From Chloroflexota bacterium (lineage in GTDB: Bacteria > Chloroflexota > Limnocylindria > P2-11E), in NCBI GenBank assembly GCA_005883775.1, contig VBEU01000081.1:1-10736 (forward strand): a stretch of 10,736 bases of DNA. The letters are read 5' to 3'. The notes beneath the pieces were generated by a model. It saw only the letters and a list, made by a program, of their open reading frames with translations, ran no database searches and was not told where the DNA came from. A program made the translations under genes and the position numbers. Positions 1-6,563 of this stretch are shown piece by piece. Within the stretch, counting starts at the first letter, position 1. Every line of letters starts with the position of its first letter.

Positions 1-998
1 AGAAGCGTGCCTCGCGCCTCCGGCACCTGTTCGGTGAGAAGAGTCGTATTCGATGCGAAGCGCGCACCGATCACCGCGGAGAGCACGAAGTTGAGCGCCG
101 CGGTCGCGGCAAGCGGAAGCGTCATGTTCGTCTGCAGCAGGAGAAGCGCACCCGAGATCACGACGCTCGCAGCGACGATCGGCTTGTGCCCGATGCGCGT
201 GCCGAGTCGTCCACCGAATTGACTTCCCACCAGAACGCCCAGTCCCAGAGTCAGCGCGATCGTCGACGCGATCCCTTCCGAGAGTTGGAATGTGAGCTCA
301 AAGAACACGACGATGTACGTCGACCAGGTGAACCAGTAGAGGGACCCGAGAAGACTCGAGCCGATCGCGCCGACCGCCGATCGGTTGGTGAGGATCGACC
401 GGTACAGCTCGCGGACCTTCGACTCGCTGACGGGCACCTGCGCGGGCCGGAGCTTCCACAAAAGCAGGAGCGCCGCGGCGATGGACAGGAGCCCGACGAT
501 GGCCACCGATGCCCGCCAGGTCGTCCCTTCGGCGACGATGCCGGCGAGGGGGACGCCCACGACCGACGCCATCGTGTTCAGACCGATGACCGTGGACATC
601 GCGGGACCGCGATCGCGATACGAGAAGTTGTCTCCCACCGTCGCGGTGACGTTCGGCCAGATCACAGACGATCCGACGCCCGCCACCATCCGCATCGCGA
701 CAAGGACCCCAAAGCTCGTCGCGAAGGCGCCGAGCAGCGTGAACACGCCCATGATCAGCGAGCCAGCGACGAGAAAACGTTTGCGCCCGAAGCGATCCGA
801 GTACGGTCCCGTCAGCAGCGCGACGATGATGCCGGGTGCGCCGTACGCGGCGACGGCGAGTCCCGCGGTGCCGGTCGTGATCTCGAACTCGGTGGCGACC
901 TGCGTCAGGACCGGCGCGATGACGACGCTGACGTAGACGGACGAGAACGTCAGGAATCCGAGAAGACCGAGAAGGGCGCGTCGCTCGCCGGGACTCAA
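1..998 (-). CDS. MFS transporter (3' part lost at left edge)
   Basis: This is a major facilitator superfamily permease of the inner membrane. The 332 residues in the window are almost all hydrophobic helices. The first half has the classic loop 2-3 motif A, GPYSDRFGRKR, at residues 64-74, and the second half has a degenerate repeat, GGRLGTRIGHK, at 262-272, so both six-helix halves are represented. Roughly the last two helices lie beyond position 1. I chose a TTG start because it overlaps the stop of the upstream peptidase gene as TTGA, typical of translational coupling; no in-frame ATG or GTG lies nearby and no clear Shine-Dalgarno site is visible. Being last in an operon with an M20 peptidase suggests uptake of a peptide, an N-acyl amino acid or a similar amide, or export of the product. 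The substrate cannot be read from the sequence. MFS membership is certain; the start is probable. Confidence 0.93.
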   Translation of the reverse strand, partial: MSPGERRALLGLLGFLTFSSVYVSVVIAPVLTQVATEFEITTGTAGLAVAAYGAPGIIVALLTGPYSDRFGRKRFLVAGSLIMGVFTLLGAFATSFGVLVAMRMVAGVGSSVIWPNVTATVGDNFSYRDRGPAMSTVIGLNTMASVVGVPLAGIVAEGTTWRASVAIVGLLSIAAALLLLWKLRPAQVPVSESKVRELYRSILTNRSAVGAIGSSLLGSLYWFTWSTYIVVFFELTFQLSEGIASTIALTLGLGVLVGSQFGGRLGTRIGHKPIVAASVVISGALLLLQTNMTLPLAATAALNFVLSAVIGARFASNTTLLTEQVPEARGTL

Positions 999-2362
999 GC
1001 CAGGGCGCGACCCGCGAATGCGTGGAGGAAACGCCCGAAGGCCCGAATGTGGTCGACGTAGTCGGCGATCGCGATGTTCTCATTGGGCGCGTGATTCGCC
1101 GACGCGGCATTACCTGAGCCGAACCCCGCGACGGGGATTCCGAGCGTGTCACACACCTGCGCCATCGGGCCCGAACCTGCGAGCAATGGATAGACCACCG
1201 GTGCGGTCCCATACGCGCTCTGGCACGCGTCGACCGCCGCCTTCGCGGTCACCGAATCCGTGGGCCAGCGCGACGGCGGCTCGCCGTGACCCGGCACGAC
1301 CTCGACGTCTTCGAACCCGCGCCGGTCGAGGTGGGCGCGCAGGAGCGTCGTGACCTTATCCGGTGTGAGATCGGGGACGAGACGAAAATCGATCTTCGCG
1401 CTCGCCACCGCCGGTAGGACCGTCTTCGAGCCCGCCCCGGTGTACCCGGAAACGATCCCGCAGATCGTGCAGGTCGGCTCGAAGAAGTGCTTCTTCCGAA
1501 GCTCGTAACCCTCCAGGCCGCGCACAAAACGCTTGATGCCGTGGATGCGGAGCATGCCCTGCTCGTCGAATGGCAGGCGCTCGAGGAGCGCGCGCTCGGC
1601 CGTCGTCGGCTGCCGCACCGCGTCCATGAAACCGTCGATCGTGATCTCGTCGGATTCGCTCTTCATCGTCGCGAGCGCCCAGACGAGCCGCCAGGCCGGA
1701 TTCGGCACGATCGTGGCCAGGGACGAATGCGCATCCTTGTTCGCCCCGCGCACCCGAAGCTCGAGGTAGGCGATGCCTTTCAGCCCGCAGGAGATGGTCG
1801 GCCGTCCCGCCGCGTCCTTGTAGCCCGCCTCCCAGATGCAGCCGTCGGCCCTGAGCCGCTCGCCGTGTCGCGCGACGAAGGCGGCAAGATGCGCCGAGCC
1901 GCTTTCCTCCTCACCTTCGTACAACACGCGGATCCGAAGAGGAAGCTCGCCGATCGTCGCGCGGTAGGCTTCGATCGCCTGGAGCCGCGCCATCAGATTG
2001 CCCTTGTTGTCGGAAACGCCGCGGCCGTAGAGATAGCCGTCGCGCTCCGTCGGCTCGAACGGTGGCGTCTCCCACTCATCGAGGGGGTCCGGTGGCTGCA
2101 CGTCGTAGTGGTTGTAGATAAGGAGCGTGCGTTCGCCGCGGCCCGTCTCGCCGACGATGGTCGGAGGTCCACCGTCGACGGTCAGGGCTTCCGCCGCGAT
2201 GCCACCACGTTTTTTCGTACGGTCGAGGATGATGCGAGCGGTCTCGGGAATGCCGATCCCCTGGGCCGAGATCGTCGGCTGACGGATCAGCACTTTCAGC
2301 TCATCGATGTATTCGCGCTCACGCGTACGCACGAACGCATCGAAGTCCGCAAAGCCACTCAC
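995..2362 (-). CDS. M20 family metallopeptidase, carnosinase/dipeptidase-like
   Basis: The product is a 455-residue zinc hydrolase of the M20 family (CNDP/dipeptidase branch), which cleaves dipeptides or related amides, probably in the cytoplasm because there is no signal peptide. The metal and catalytic residues are visible in order: YNHYDVQP (H85, D87), GRGVSDNKGN (bridging D118), EGEEESGS (E152 as general base, E153 as ligand), WEAG (E178) and NHAPNEN (H424). The lid or dimerisation domain lies around residues 195-320 and contains AHSS (H211), where the family usually has a conserved histidine. Length and motif spacing fit a complete enzyme. The start is GTG, 15 bp after the stop of the small cysteine protein gene, with no strong ribosome site, so coupling from upstream is likely. 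The stop overlaps the MFS start. The exact substrate is unknown; family and catalytic competence are well supported. Confidence 0.95.
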   Translation of the reverse strand: MSGFADFDAFVRTREREYIDELKVLIRQPTISAQGIGIPETARIILDRTKKRGGIAAEALTVDGGPPTIVGETGRGERTLLIYNHYDVQPPDPLDEWETPPFEPTERDGYLYGRGVSDNKGNLMARLQAIEAYRATIGELPLRIRVLYEGEEESGSAHLAAFVARHGERLRADGCIWEAGYKDAAGRPTISCGLKGIAYLELRVRGANKDAHSSLATIVPNPAWRLVWALATMKSESDEITIDGFMDAVRQPTTAERALLERLPFDEQGMLRIHGIKRFVRGLEGYELRKKHFFEPTCTICGIVSGYTGAGSKTVLPAVASAKIDFRLVPDLTPDKVTTLLRAHLDRRGFEDVEVVPGHGEPPSRWPTDSVTAKAAVDACQSAYGTAPVVYPLLAGSGPMAQVCDTLGIPVAGFGSGNAASANHAPNENIAIADYVDHIRAFGRFLHAFAGRALA

Positions 2363-2377
2363 GCCCGAAGGTTAGCT

Positions 2378-2677
2378 TTAGGTCGGGACGGTCGTCGTTC
2401 GGGTCTTGCTCTTTCCGAGCTCGCACCACGGCGAGTAGGGCGTGATCTCGATCCACCGCTGCTGGCAGAGGTAGTGAACGACCCCGTCGAGGTCCTCGAT
2501 CGTCTCGCGTTTGTAGACCTTCGCACGCGGGATCATGTACACGCAGTCGCCGCAGTTCGCAGGAAGCGCCGGCCGTGGCCGACTCGACGCGCGGGCTGCG
2601 GCCAGCGCCAAAGCGAGGCCCGCGAGAGCGAGAACTCCAAGAACGAGGATGACGAAGAAGACACCGAAACTGCCCAT
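2378..2677 (-). CDS. Small membrane-anchored four-cysteine protein
   Basis: I do not recognise this 99-residue protein. It starts with one hydrophobic segment (about residues 4-28) followed by an Arg-containing linker (ARASSRPRP). By the positive-inside rule this puts the rest of the protein in the cytoplasm. The soluble part has four cysteines: NCGDC (C42, C45), YLCQQRW (C71) and PWCELG (C85). The CxxC plus two more cysteines could bind zinc or an iron centre, or form disulfides if the topology is reversed. It is the first gene of the operon with the M20 peptidase and MFS transporter. Its ATG has a good Shine-Dalgarno site (GGGAGG on the minus strand, plus-strand positions 2689-2694), 11 nt upstream. 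The cysteine pattern and strong ribosome site argue that it is a real gene rather than a chance frame. Confidence 0.8.
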   Translation of the reverse strand: MGSFGVFFVILVLGVLALAGLALALAAARASSRPRPALPANCGDCVYMIPRAKVYKRETIEDLDGVVHYLCQQRWIEITPYSPWCELGKSKTRTTTVPT

Positions 2678-2727
2678 ATCCGTCGCGGCCTCCCGCCCGT
2701 ATTCACCTTAGCAGGAGGTCTTCGAGC
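2678..2727. promoter_or_regulatory. Divergent intergenic region with two ribosome sites
   Basis: These 50 bp separate the leftward cysteine-protein/peptidase/MFS operon from the rightward lipoprotein gene, so promoters for both directions should lie here or just inside the flanking genes. Two strong Shine-Dalgarno sites are visible: GGGAGG for the minus strand (2689-2694 on the plus strand) and AGGAGG for the plus strand (2713-2718). I could not pick out a convincing pair of -35 and -10 boxes, nor an operator palindrome. Confidence 0.5.
2713..2718 (+). promoter_or_regulatory. Perfect Shine-Dalgarno site AGGAGG (first lipoprotein)
   Basis: AGGAGG lies 9 nt before the ATG at 2728. It is one of only two perfect AGGAGG sites before a plus-strand gene here; both serve the tiny lipoprotein genes and both continue as AGGAGGTC. 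It decides that the 59-codon frame, and not the overlapping oxidoreductase frame, receives ribosomes first. Confidence 0.8.
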
Positions 2728-2907
2728 ATGACGATGGTGCGCGCTCTCTTTTTGGCGTCTCTCGTCGGTGGTCTCGCGCTGGTGGCGTGCGGCAGCGAGG
2801 GCAGTGGCGGAGCGACTCCGTCGGCGGCGAACCCGGCCCTCGGGACGAACAAGCCGGCGACGTCACCGATGCCTTCGGGCGACCCATACTCGGATTACGG
2901 GTACTAG
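2728..2907 (+). CDS. Tiny predicted lipoprotein (59 aa)
   Basis: This short gene encodes 59 residues. The N-terminus MTMVRALFLASLVGGLALVAC is a typical bacterial lipoprotein signal: one Arg, a hydrophobic core, and a lipobox LVAC with the lipidated cysteine at C21. The mature part is only 39 residues, rich in Gly, Ser, Pro, Thr and Ala, and ends in DPYSDYGY just before TAG. It therefore looks like a lipid-anchored unstructured tail, not a folded enzyme. A perfect AGGAGG 9 nt upstream supports translation. Its last codons overlap the beginning of the oxidoreductase frame, which is in the +1 register. A second gene of the same design lies at 3853. Function unknown; it could be a secreted tag, a leader for translational coupling, or a small envelope protein. 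Confidence 0.75.
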   Translation: MTMVRALFLASLVGGLALVACGSEGSGGATPSAANPALGTNKPATSPMPSGDPYSDYGY

Positions 2908-3832
2908 GTTCGGGATACATCTCGGTCACCTCGGCGGTCCGCTCGATGAAATGCGCCGGCTCTGGCGGTTCGCCGACGAGCGCGGATTCGACTGGTTTTC
3001 GGTCTCCGACCACTTTCAGGAGACGCCACCGCAGGGTGGCGACGGGAACTGCTTCGAATCCATCGCGACGCTGTCCGCGGCGGCGGTGGATACGACTCGA
3101 GTGCGCGTCGGCTGCCTCGTCTTCTGCGTCGGGTACAGGCACCCGGGTGTCCTGGCGAAGGCGCTCAGCACCATCGACCACCTCTCGGGGGGGCGCGCCG
3201 ATTGCGGAATCGGCGCGGGGTGGGACGAGATCGAGTTCGCCGCCTACGGCATCCCGTTTCCGTCCATCGCGGGGCGCGAGGATCAGCTCGAGGAATACGC
3301 GGAGGCCTTGCGACTCCTGTTCGATCGTCGTCGCGCCGACTTCGACGGCACGCATTTCCGGCTCGTCGATGCGCCGAACAACCCGAAGCCGATCCAAACA
3401 CGACTCCCGCTCTGGATCGGAGGCGCGGGAGAGAAACGAACACTACGGACGGCGGCGCGATTCGCCGACGGCTGGAACGCGCCGTATCTCCCGCCGGCCG
3501 AATGGAAGCGCAAGAGCCAGGTGCTGGATGCGTGGTGTGCCAAAGTCGGCCGCGATCCGTCGGCGATCGTGCGCACGATCAACGTCGGCTTTTACATGGG
3601 CGCCGATGAGAGCGGAGCGAAGCGTCATGAGGCGCTCTACCAAAAACACTGGTCAAAGGACACGCGGGGCATGACCGGTTTTCTGCGCGGCACGCCGCGC
3701 GCAGCGACGGATGTCGTGGCGTCGTTCGCTGCGGCGGGCGCGTACCGCGTGAACATCGCGCTCCGCGAGGGGCCTTACGACTGGGATGCGCTCGAGGCGT
3801 TCGCGGCCGACGTCATGCCGAAGTTCGCATGA
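2894..3832 (+). CDS. LLM-class F420-dependent oxidoreductase (start unusual)
   Basis: The product belongs to the luciferase-like monooxygenase fold, F420-dependent branch: a cytoplasmic TIM-barrel enzyme that exchanges hydride with coenzyme F420 (or flavin) on an unknown substrate. Counting from the ATT at 2894 it has 312 residues. Family marks include FGIHLGH (first strand, 6-12), SVSDHF (36-41), the conserved stretch RVGCLVFCVGYRHP (71-84), IDHLSGGR (94-101), GIGAGW (105-110), and LPLWIGGAGEKR (171-182) followed by AARFADGWN. Conserved sequence begins right at the lipoprotein stop, yet the frame has no ATG, GTG or TTG close by. The nearest upstream candidates are GTG 2804 and GTG 2768, which would add an Arg-rich tail that looks like out-of-frame lipoprotein sequence. 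I mark ATT 2894 as a provisional start. Family call is firm, the start is not. Confidence 0.9.
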   Translation: MTGTRFGIHLGHLGGPLDEMRRLWRFADERGFDWFSVSDHFQETPPQGGDGNCFESIATLSAAAVDTTRVRVGCLVFCVGYRHPGVLAKALSTIDHLSGGRADCGIGAGWDEIEFAAYGIPFPSIAGREDQLEEYAEALRLLFDRRRADFDGTHFRLVDAPNNPKPIQTRLPLWIGGAGEKRTLRTAARFADGWNAPYLPPAEWKRKSQVLDAWCAKVGRDPSAIVRTINVGFYMGADESGAKRHEALYQKHWSKDTRGMTGFLRGTPRAATDVVASFAAAGAYRVNIALREGPYDWDALEAFAADVMPKFA

Positions 3833-3839
3833 AAACCCG

Positions 3840-3845
3840 AGGAGG
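3840..3845 (+). promoter_or_regulatory. Perfect Shine-Dalgarno site AGGAGG (second lipoprotein)
   Basis: AGGAGG sits 7 nt before the ATG at 3853 and 8 nt after the oxidoreductase stop. Like the site at 2713 it reads AGGAGGTC followed by a second TC dinucleotide, so the two lipoprotein genes have closely similar translation starts. Confidence 0.8.
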
Positions 3846-3852
3846 TCGTCTT

Positions 3853-3972
3853 ATGCGTCAGATGGTCGTTGCTCTCCTGGTCATCGTCATCGTCGCCGCC
3901 GTCGGCGGCGCCGCTTGCGGGTACGGCGGGGGTGGCGGCCAGGGATCACCCGCGCCGACGTCGGGCTATTAG
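3853..3972 (+). CDS. Tiny predicted lipoprotein (39 aa)
   Basis: This gene encodes only 39 residues. MRQMVVALLVIVIVAAVGGAAC is a lipoprotein signal with a long hydrophobic core and a usable lipobox, GAAC, with the lipidated cysteine at C22. The mature tail is just 18 residues, Gly-rich then Pro/Ser/Thr, ending in TSGY before TAG. It has the same plan as the 59-residue lipoprotein at 2728: perfect AGGAGG, signal peptide, low-complexity tail, C-terminal Gly-Tyr, and a downstream gene in the +1 frame that overlaps its end. Part of the signal sequence is a GTC/ATC run (about 3877-3904), so the composition is repetitive. The strong ribosome site and intact lipobox favour a real gene. Function unknown. 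Confidence 0.7.
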   Translation: MRQMVVALLVIVIVAAVGGAACGYGGGGGQGSPAPTSGY

Positions 3973-4351
3973 CGCGGGACCGCGCCTTCGCGTCGATCCT
4001 TTCACGACCGAGGGCGCCGACGGGAGCTGGACGGTCCGCTGGCGAATTGGGAACGAGGGTGATCGGGCGGTTCGGTTGCAGAGCGCCCAGCACCCGCATT
4101 CGCAATTCCGCACCGCCGCGACCGAGCTCGATATCGAGATCGCGCCCGGCGCCGCCGCGGATGTGACTCTCCCCGTGCGCTTCACCGAAGCGCCCGGCGT
4201 CGTCGTAGAGAACCCGTTCCTGATCGTCCGACTACATGAGAGGGGCGAATGGCGGGCGCTCGCTCGGGTCCGCGTGACGGCCGGCGCGCGCGGCGAGCCG
4301 ATGGCCGGCGAGTCGGTCGTCGTTACGACGCAGAAGGTCGGAACGGCCTAG
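3968..4351 (+). CDS. Small beta-sandwich-like protein, unknown function (start unusual)
   Basis: I do not recognise this protein. From a provisional ATT at 3968 it has 127 residues. The pattern of alternating hydrophobic residues (WTVRWRIGNEGDRAV, 21-35; LDIEIAPGAAADVTLPV, 54-70; NPFLIVRLHERGEW, 82-95; ALARVRVTAG, 97-106) resembles an immunoglobulin-like or other beta sandwich, with the W-x-V-x-W-x-I-x-N-E-G strand and turn seen in many such domains. There are no cysteines and no membrane helix. The sensible protein sequence begins right at the lipoprotein stop: ATT 3968-3970 shares one base with TAG 3970-3972. The only other nearby starts are GTG 3932 and TTG 3869, which would prepend out-of-frame lipoprotein sequence. 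If the product were joined to the lipoprotein by frameshifting it would be an outer-surface domain; otherwise it is cytoplasmic. Confidence 0.75.
   Translation: MSAGPRLRVDPFTTEGADGSWTVRWRIGNEGDRAVRLQSAQHPHSQFRTAATELDIEIAPGAAADVTLPVRFTEAPGVVVENPFLIVRLHERGEWRALARVRVTAGARGEPMAGESVVVTTQKVGTA
3972..3985 (+). other. GC hairpin starting at the lipoprotein stop codon
   Basis: GCGCGG, GA, CCGCGC is a perfect 6-bp inverted repeat (or 5 bp with a GGAC tetraloop). Its first base is the last base of the TAG stop. There is no T-run, so it is not a typical intrinsic terminator; its position suggests an effect on termination or reinitiation at the junction. It could also be a chance product of GC-rich sequence. 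Confidence 0.4.
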
Positions 4352-4384
4352 CCACTGGCACCGTGGGTGCATCACGGATGCCGA

Positions 4385-6469
4385 GTGAGCGCTCCGATCA
4401 GCCCCGCTCCCGTCACGAACTACAAGGCCGAGTACATTCCGGCGTACCTCTCGAACGGTCTTATCGGCCTGCGCGCCGGTCGGATCCCGCTCATCGAAGG
4501 GCTCGCCATCGTCAACGGTCTCGCAGCGGTGCATCCCGTCGACGAGGTCGAGGGATTCTCCCGCGGGCCGTACCCACTGGCCGGCGATATCTCCCTTAAT
4601 GGCACGAAGCTCAGCGAGCATCCGGAGCGCGGCCGGTTCATCGAGCAGCGCTACGACTTCTCCTGTGGCGAGCTGCGCTCGCGGTTTGCGTTCGAGGTCG
4701 AGGGAGTACGTGCCGATGCCGAGCACCTGGTCTTTTGCAGCCGCACCCAGCCAACGCTCGTGCTCCACGAGCTCCGTGTCACAGCCAACCGCGATTGCGA
4801 TCTTGCGATCACCATCGCCGTCGACCCGAAGGACGTCCCGGGTAGCTACCAGAAACGCGAGACCGGCACTCCGGGGGCTGAGAAGCCCGTGGTGGACGGC
4901 TCGCTCCTATGGGAATGCCACGGCGGGCTCAGCACGTGCGGCGCGGCGTATCTGACCTTTTTTGAGGGCGCCGAAGACGCGAAGAAGCAACGCGAGGAAC
5001 ACGACGAGACAGCTCCCCTGCGCACGACATATTCGCTCCGAGCCCGTGCCGGAACGACCCACGTCGTCCGAACGATCGTCTCGCTCATCCCGAGCCAGAG
5101 TCACAGCGAGCCCCATCGCCAGGCGACGCGAATGACAGCCGTCGGCGCGAAGCTCGGATTCGACCGCCTTCGTCAGGAGAACCGCGAGGCATGGGACGAT
5201 CTGTGGCGTGGCCGCGTCGAGCTCGTCGGCGCGGGACGTCGCTGGCAGACGCTCGCCGACGCCGCGTTCTACTACATGCACTCGTCGGCGCATACGGCTT
5301 CGCTCTTCAGTACCTCGATGTTCGGTCTCGCGTACTGGCCCAACTACCACTACTACCGCGGCCAGGTGATGTGGGACATCGAAACGTTCGTGTTCCCACC
5401 GATCCTGCTGACGGACCCCCAGGCGGCGGACTCGCTGCTCTACTACCGCAACGAGCGGCTTCACGCCGCGCGCCGCAATGCCGCTCTGAACGGTTATCGG
5501 GGGCTGCAGCTCCCCTGGGCGAGCGGACCGCTCCACGGCGAAGAGATGATCCGCGTGTCGGCGCCGCTCATAACGCTCGAGCAGCACGTCGGCCTCTCCG
5601 TCGCCATGGCCTTTGCTCAGTACGCGCACGCAACGGGAGACGAGGACTTCCTTCGCGAGAGGGCCTGGCCGGTCCTCGAGGGCGTCGCGCAGTGGATCAG
5701 CTCTCGCGTCGAGCAGACCGAGCGCGGCTACGAGATCAAACGGATCGTCGGCATCGCCGAGCAGCGTGAGGAGCCGATCGACAACGCGGGTTACATCAAC
5801 ATGGCGGCAAAGCGGGTCCTCGGAGAAGCGGCCGCGGCCGCGCGTCGTCTCGGGCGCCGCGATGCCGAGTGGTGGGAGCGGATCGCCGAGCGGCTCTTCA
5901 TACCCTGGGCGAACGGGGTTCTCCTGAACCACGACCGGTTCACACCCGAGGAGGGCGGAGTCACCGGCGCCACGCCGGAAGTGCTCGCGGGTCTCTTTCC
6001 GTTGTGGTACTGCACCGATCCAGCGACCGAGCGCGAGACCATCGAGTTCTATCTCGGTCGGGTCGGCGAGTTCGTGGGGTATCCGATGCTGTCCGCGCTT
6101 CTCGGCGTGTACGCAGCCTGGATCGGCGACCGCGAGCGATCGCTCGAGCTCTTCGAGCAGGGCTACGCCGATTTCATCCTCGAACCGTTCACCGAGACGG
6201 ACGAGTTCAGCCGCAAGAAGTTTCCGGAGAAGCCGCGCGTCGGTCCGTTCCAGGCGAACCTCGGCGGATTCCTCAGCGCATGCGTCTTCGGCCTGCCCGG
6301 GATTCGCGTCGGGCCGGAGGACCCTGCGGAGTGGGCGCGCCGGCCGGTCACGCTACCGTCGGGCTGGGAGGCGATAGAGGTCGAGCGGGTATGGGTCCGC
6401 AACCGGCCGGCCTCCTTGCGCGCGACGCATGGAGCGGATCGGGCCGATCTGTGGTTCTCGGAGGACTAG
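4385..6469 (+). CDS. GH65-like glycoside hydrolase
   Basis: This large cytoplasmic protein (no signal peptide) belongs to glycoside hydrolase family 65, which contains phosphorylases and hydrolases of alpha-linked disaccharides such as trehalose, maltose and kojibiose. Numbering from an alternative GTG at 4367 (700 aa): a beta-rich N-terminal domain spans about 20-250, and the (alpha/alpha)6 barrel about 290-640. Signatures are RGQVMWDIETFVFPP (331-345, substrate loop), LLYYRNERLHAARRNA then GYRGLQLPWASGPLHGEE (357-393), and IAEQREEPIDNAGYIN (463-478), where E465 aligns with the catalytic acid. The usual GPDE motif is changed to GIAE. Where phosphorylases carry an HGS-type phosphate loop, this protein has VGYPMLSALLGVY (570-582), so hydrolysis seems more likely. 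I prefer GTG 4385 because a GGA lies 6 nt upstream; GTG 4367 would add six residues. Substrate unknown. Confidence 0.88.
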   Translation: MSAPISPAPVTNYKAEYIPAYLSNGLIGLRAGRIPLIEGLAIVNGLAAVHPVDEVEGFSRGPYPLAGDISLNGTKLSEHPERGRFIEQRYDFSCGELRSRFAFEVEGVRADAEHLVFCSRTQPTLVLHELRVTANRDCDLAITIAVDPKDVPGSYQKRETGTPGAEKPVVDGSLLWECHGGLSTCGAAYLTFFEGAEDAKKQREEHDETAPLRTTYSLRARAGTTHVVRTIVSLIPSQSHSEPHRQATRMTAVGAKLGFDRLRQENREAWDDLWRGRVELVGAGRRWQTLADAAFYYMHSSAHTASLFSTSMFGLAYWPNYHYYRGQVMWDIETFVFPPILLTDPQAADSLLYYRNERLHAARRNAALNGYRGLQLPWASGPLHGEEMIRVSAPLITLEQHVGLSVAMAFAQYAHATGDEDFLRERAWPVLEGVAQWISSRVEQTERGYEIKRIVGIAEQREEPIDNAGYINMAAKRVLGEAAAAARRLGRRDAEWWERIAERLFIPWANGVLLNHDRFTPEEGGVTGATPEVLAGLFPLWYCTDPATERETIEFYLGRVGEFVGYPMLSALLGVYAAWIGDRERSLELFEQGYADFILEPFTETDEFSRKKFPEKPRVGPFQANLGGFLSACVFGLPGIRVGPEDPAEWARRPVTLPSGWEAIEVERVWVRNRPASLRATHGADRADLWFSED

Positions 6470-6563
6470 GCTCAGTCGCGTGAACGCCGAAGATCGCACG
6501 GTCATGGAGCGGATGCGGGGCTGACGTCGTAACTGAAGCCTCGGCTTCGAAGAGACCACGGGT
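6470..6563 (+). other. Intergenic region after the GH65 gene
   Basis: This 94-bp gap holds one short perfect hairpin, GAAGCC-TC-GGCTTC at 6535-6548, with no T-run after it. It also holds a 14-codon GTG frame (6480-6524) that I do not consider a gene. There is no obvious promoter. Confidence 0.4.

Noticed and set aside
186..1212. Open frames on both strands within the MFS region (186-1061 plus, 298-1212 minus)
   Set aside because: The correct minus-strand frame gives a clear transporter with motif A; these other frames give Arg-, His- and Asp-rich strings without membrane helices.
1487..2731. Long plus-strand open frame (414 codons) across the M20 gene
   Set aside because: It lies antisense to a gene with complete catalytic motifs, its product is Arg- and Asp-rich with no recognisable fold, and it arises from GC-biased third positions.
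2899..2910. Classic prfB-type +1 slippery site at the lipoprotein stop
   Set aside because: TAC-TAG and TAT-TAG do not let tRNA-Tyr re-pair well in the +1 frame, unlike CUU-UGA in prfB. Frameshifting is kept only as one hypothesis and not called as a feature.
3877..3909. GTC/ATC and GCC/GGC repeats as a regulatory repeat array
   Set aside because: They are explained by Val/Ile/Ala/Gly codons of the lipoprotein signal peptide.
4907..5932. 341-codon minus-strand frame within the GH65 gene
   Set aside because: Antisense shadow of a well-supported enzyme; no ribosome site or domain pattern.
6480..6524. 14-codon GTG frame after the GH65 gene
   Set aside because: Too short, no Shine-Dalgarno site and no sign of leader-peptide features.
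6535..6548. Hairpin GAAGCC-TC-GGCTTC as an intrinsic terminator of the GH65 gene
   Set aside because: Only 6 bp with a 2-nt loop and no T-run; too weak to call a terminator.
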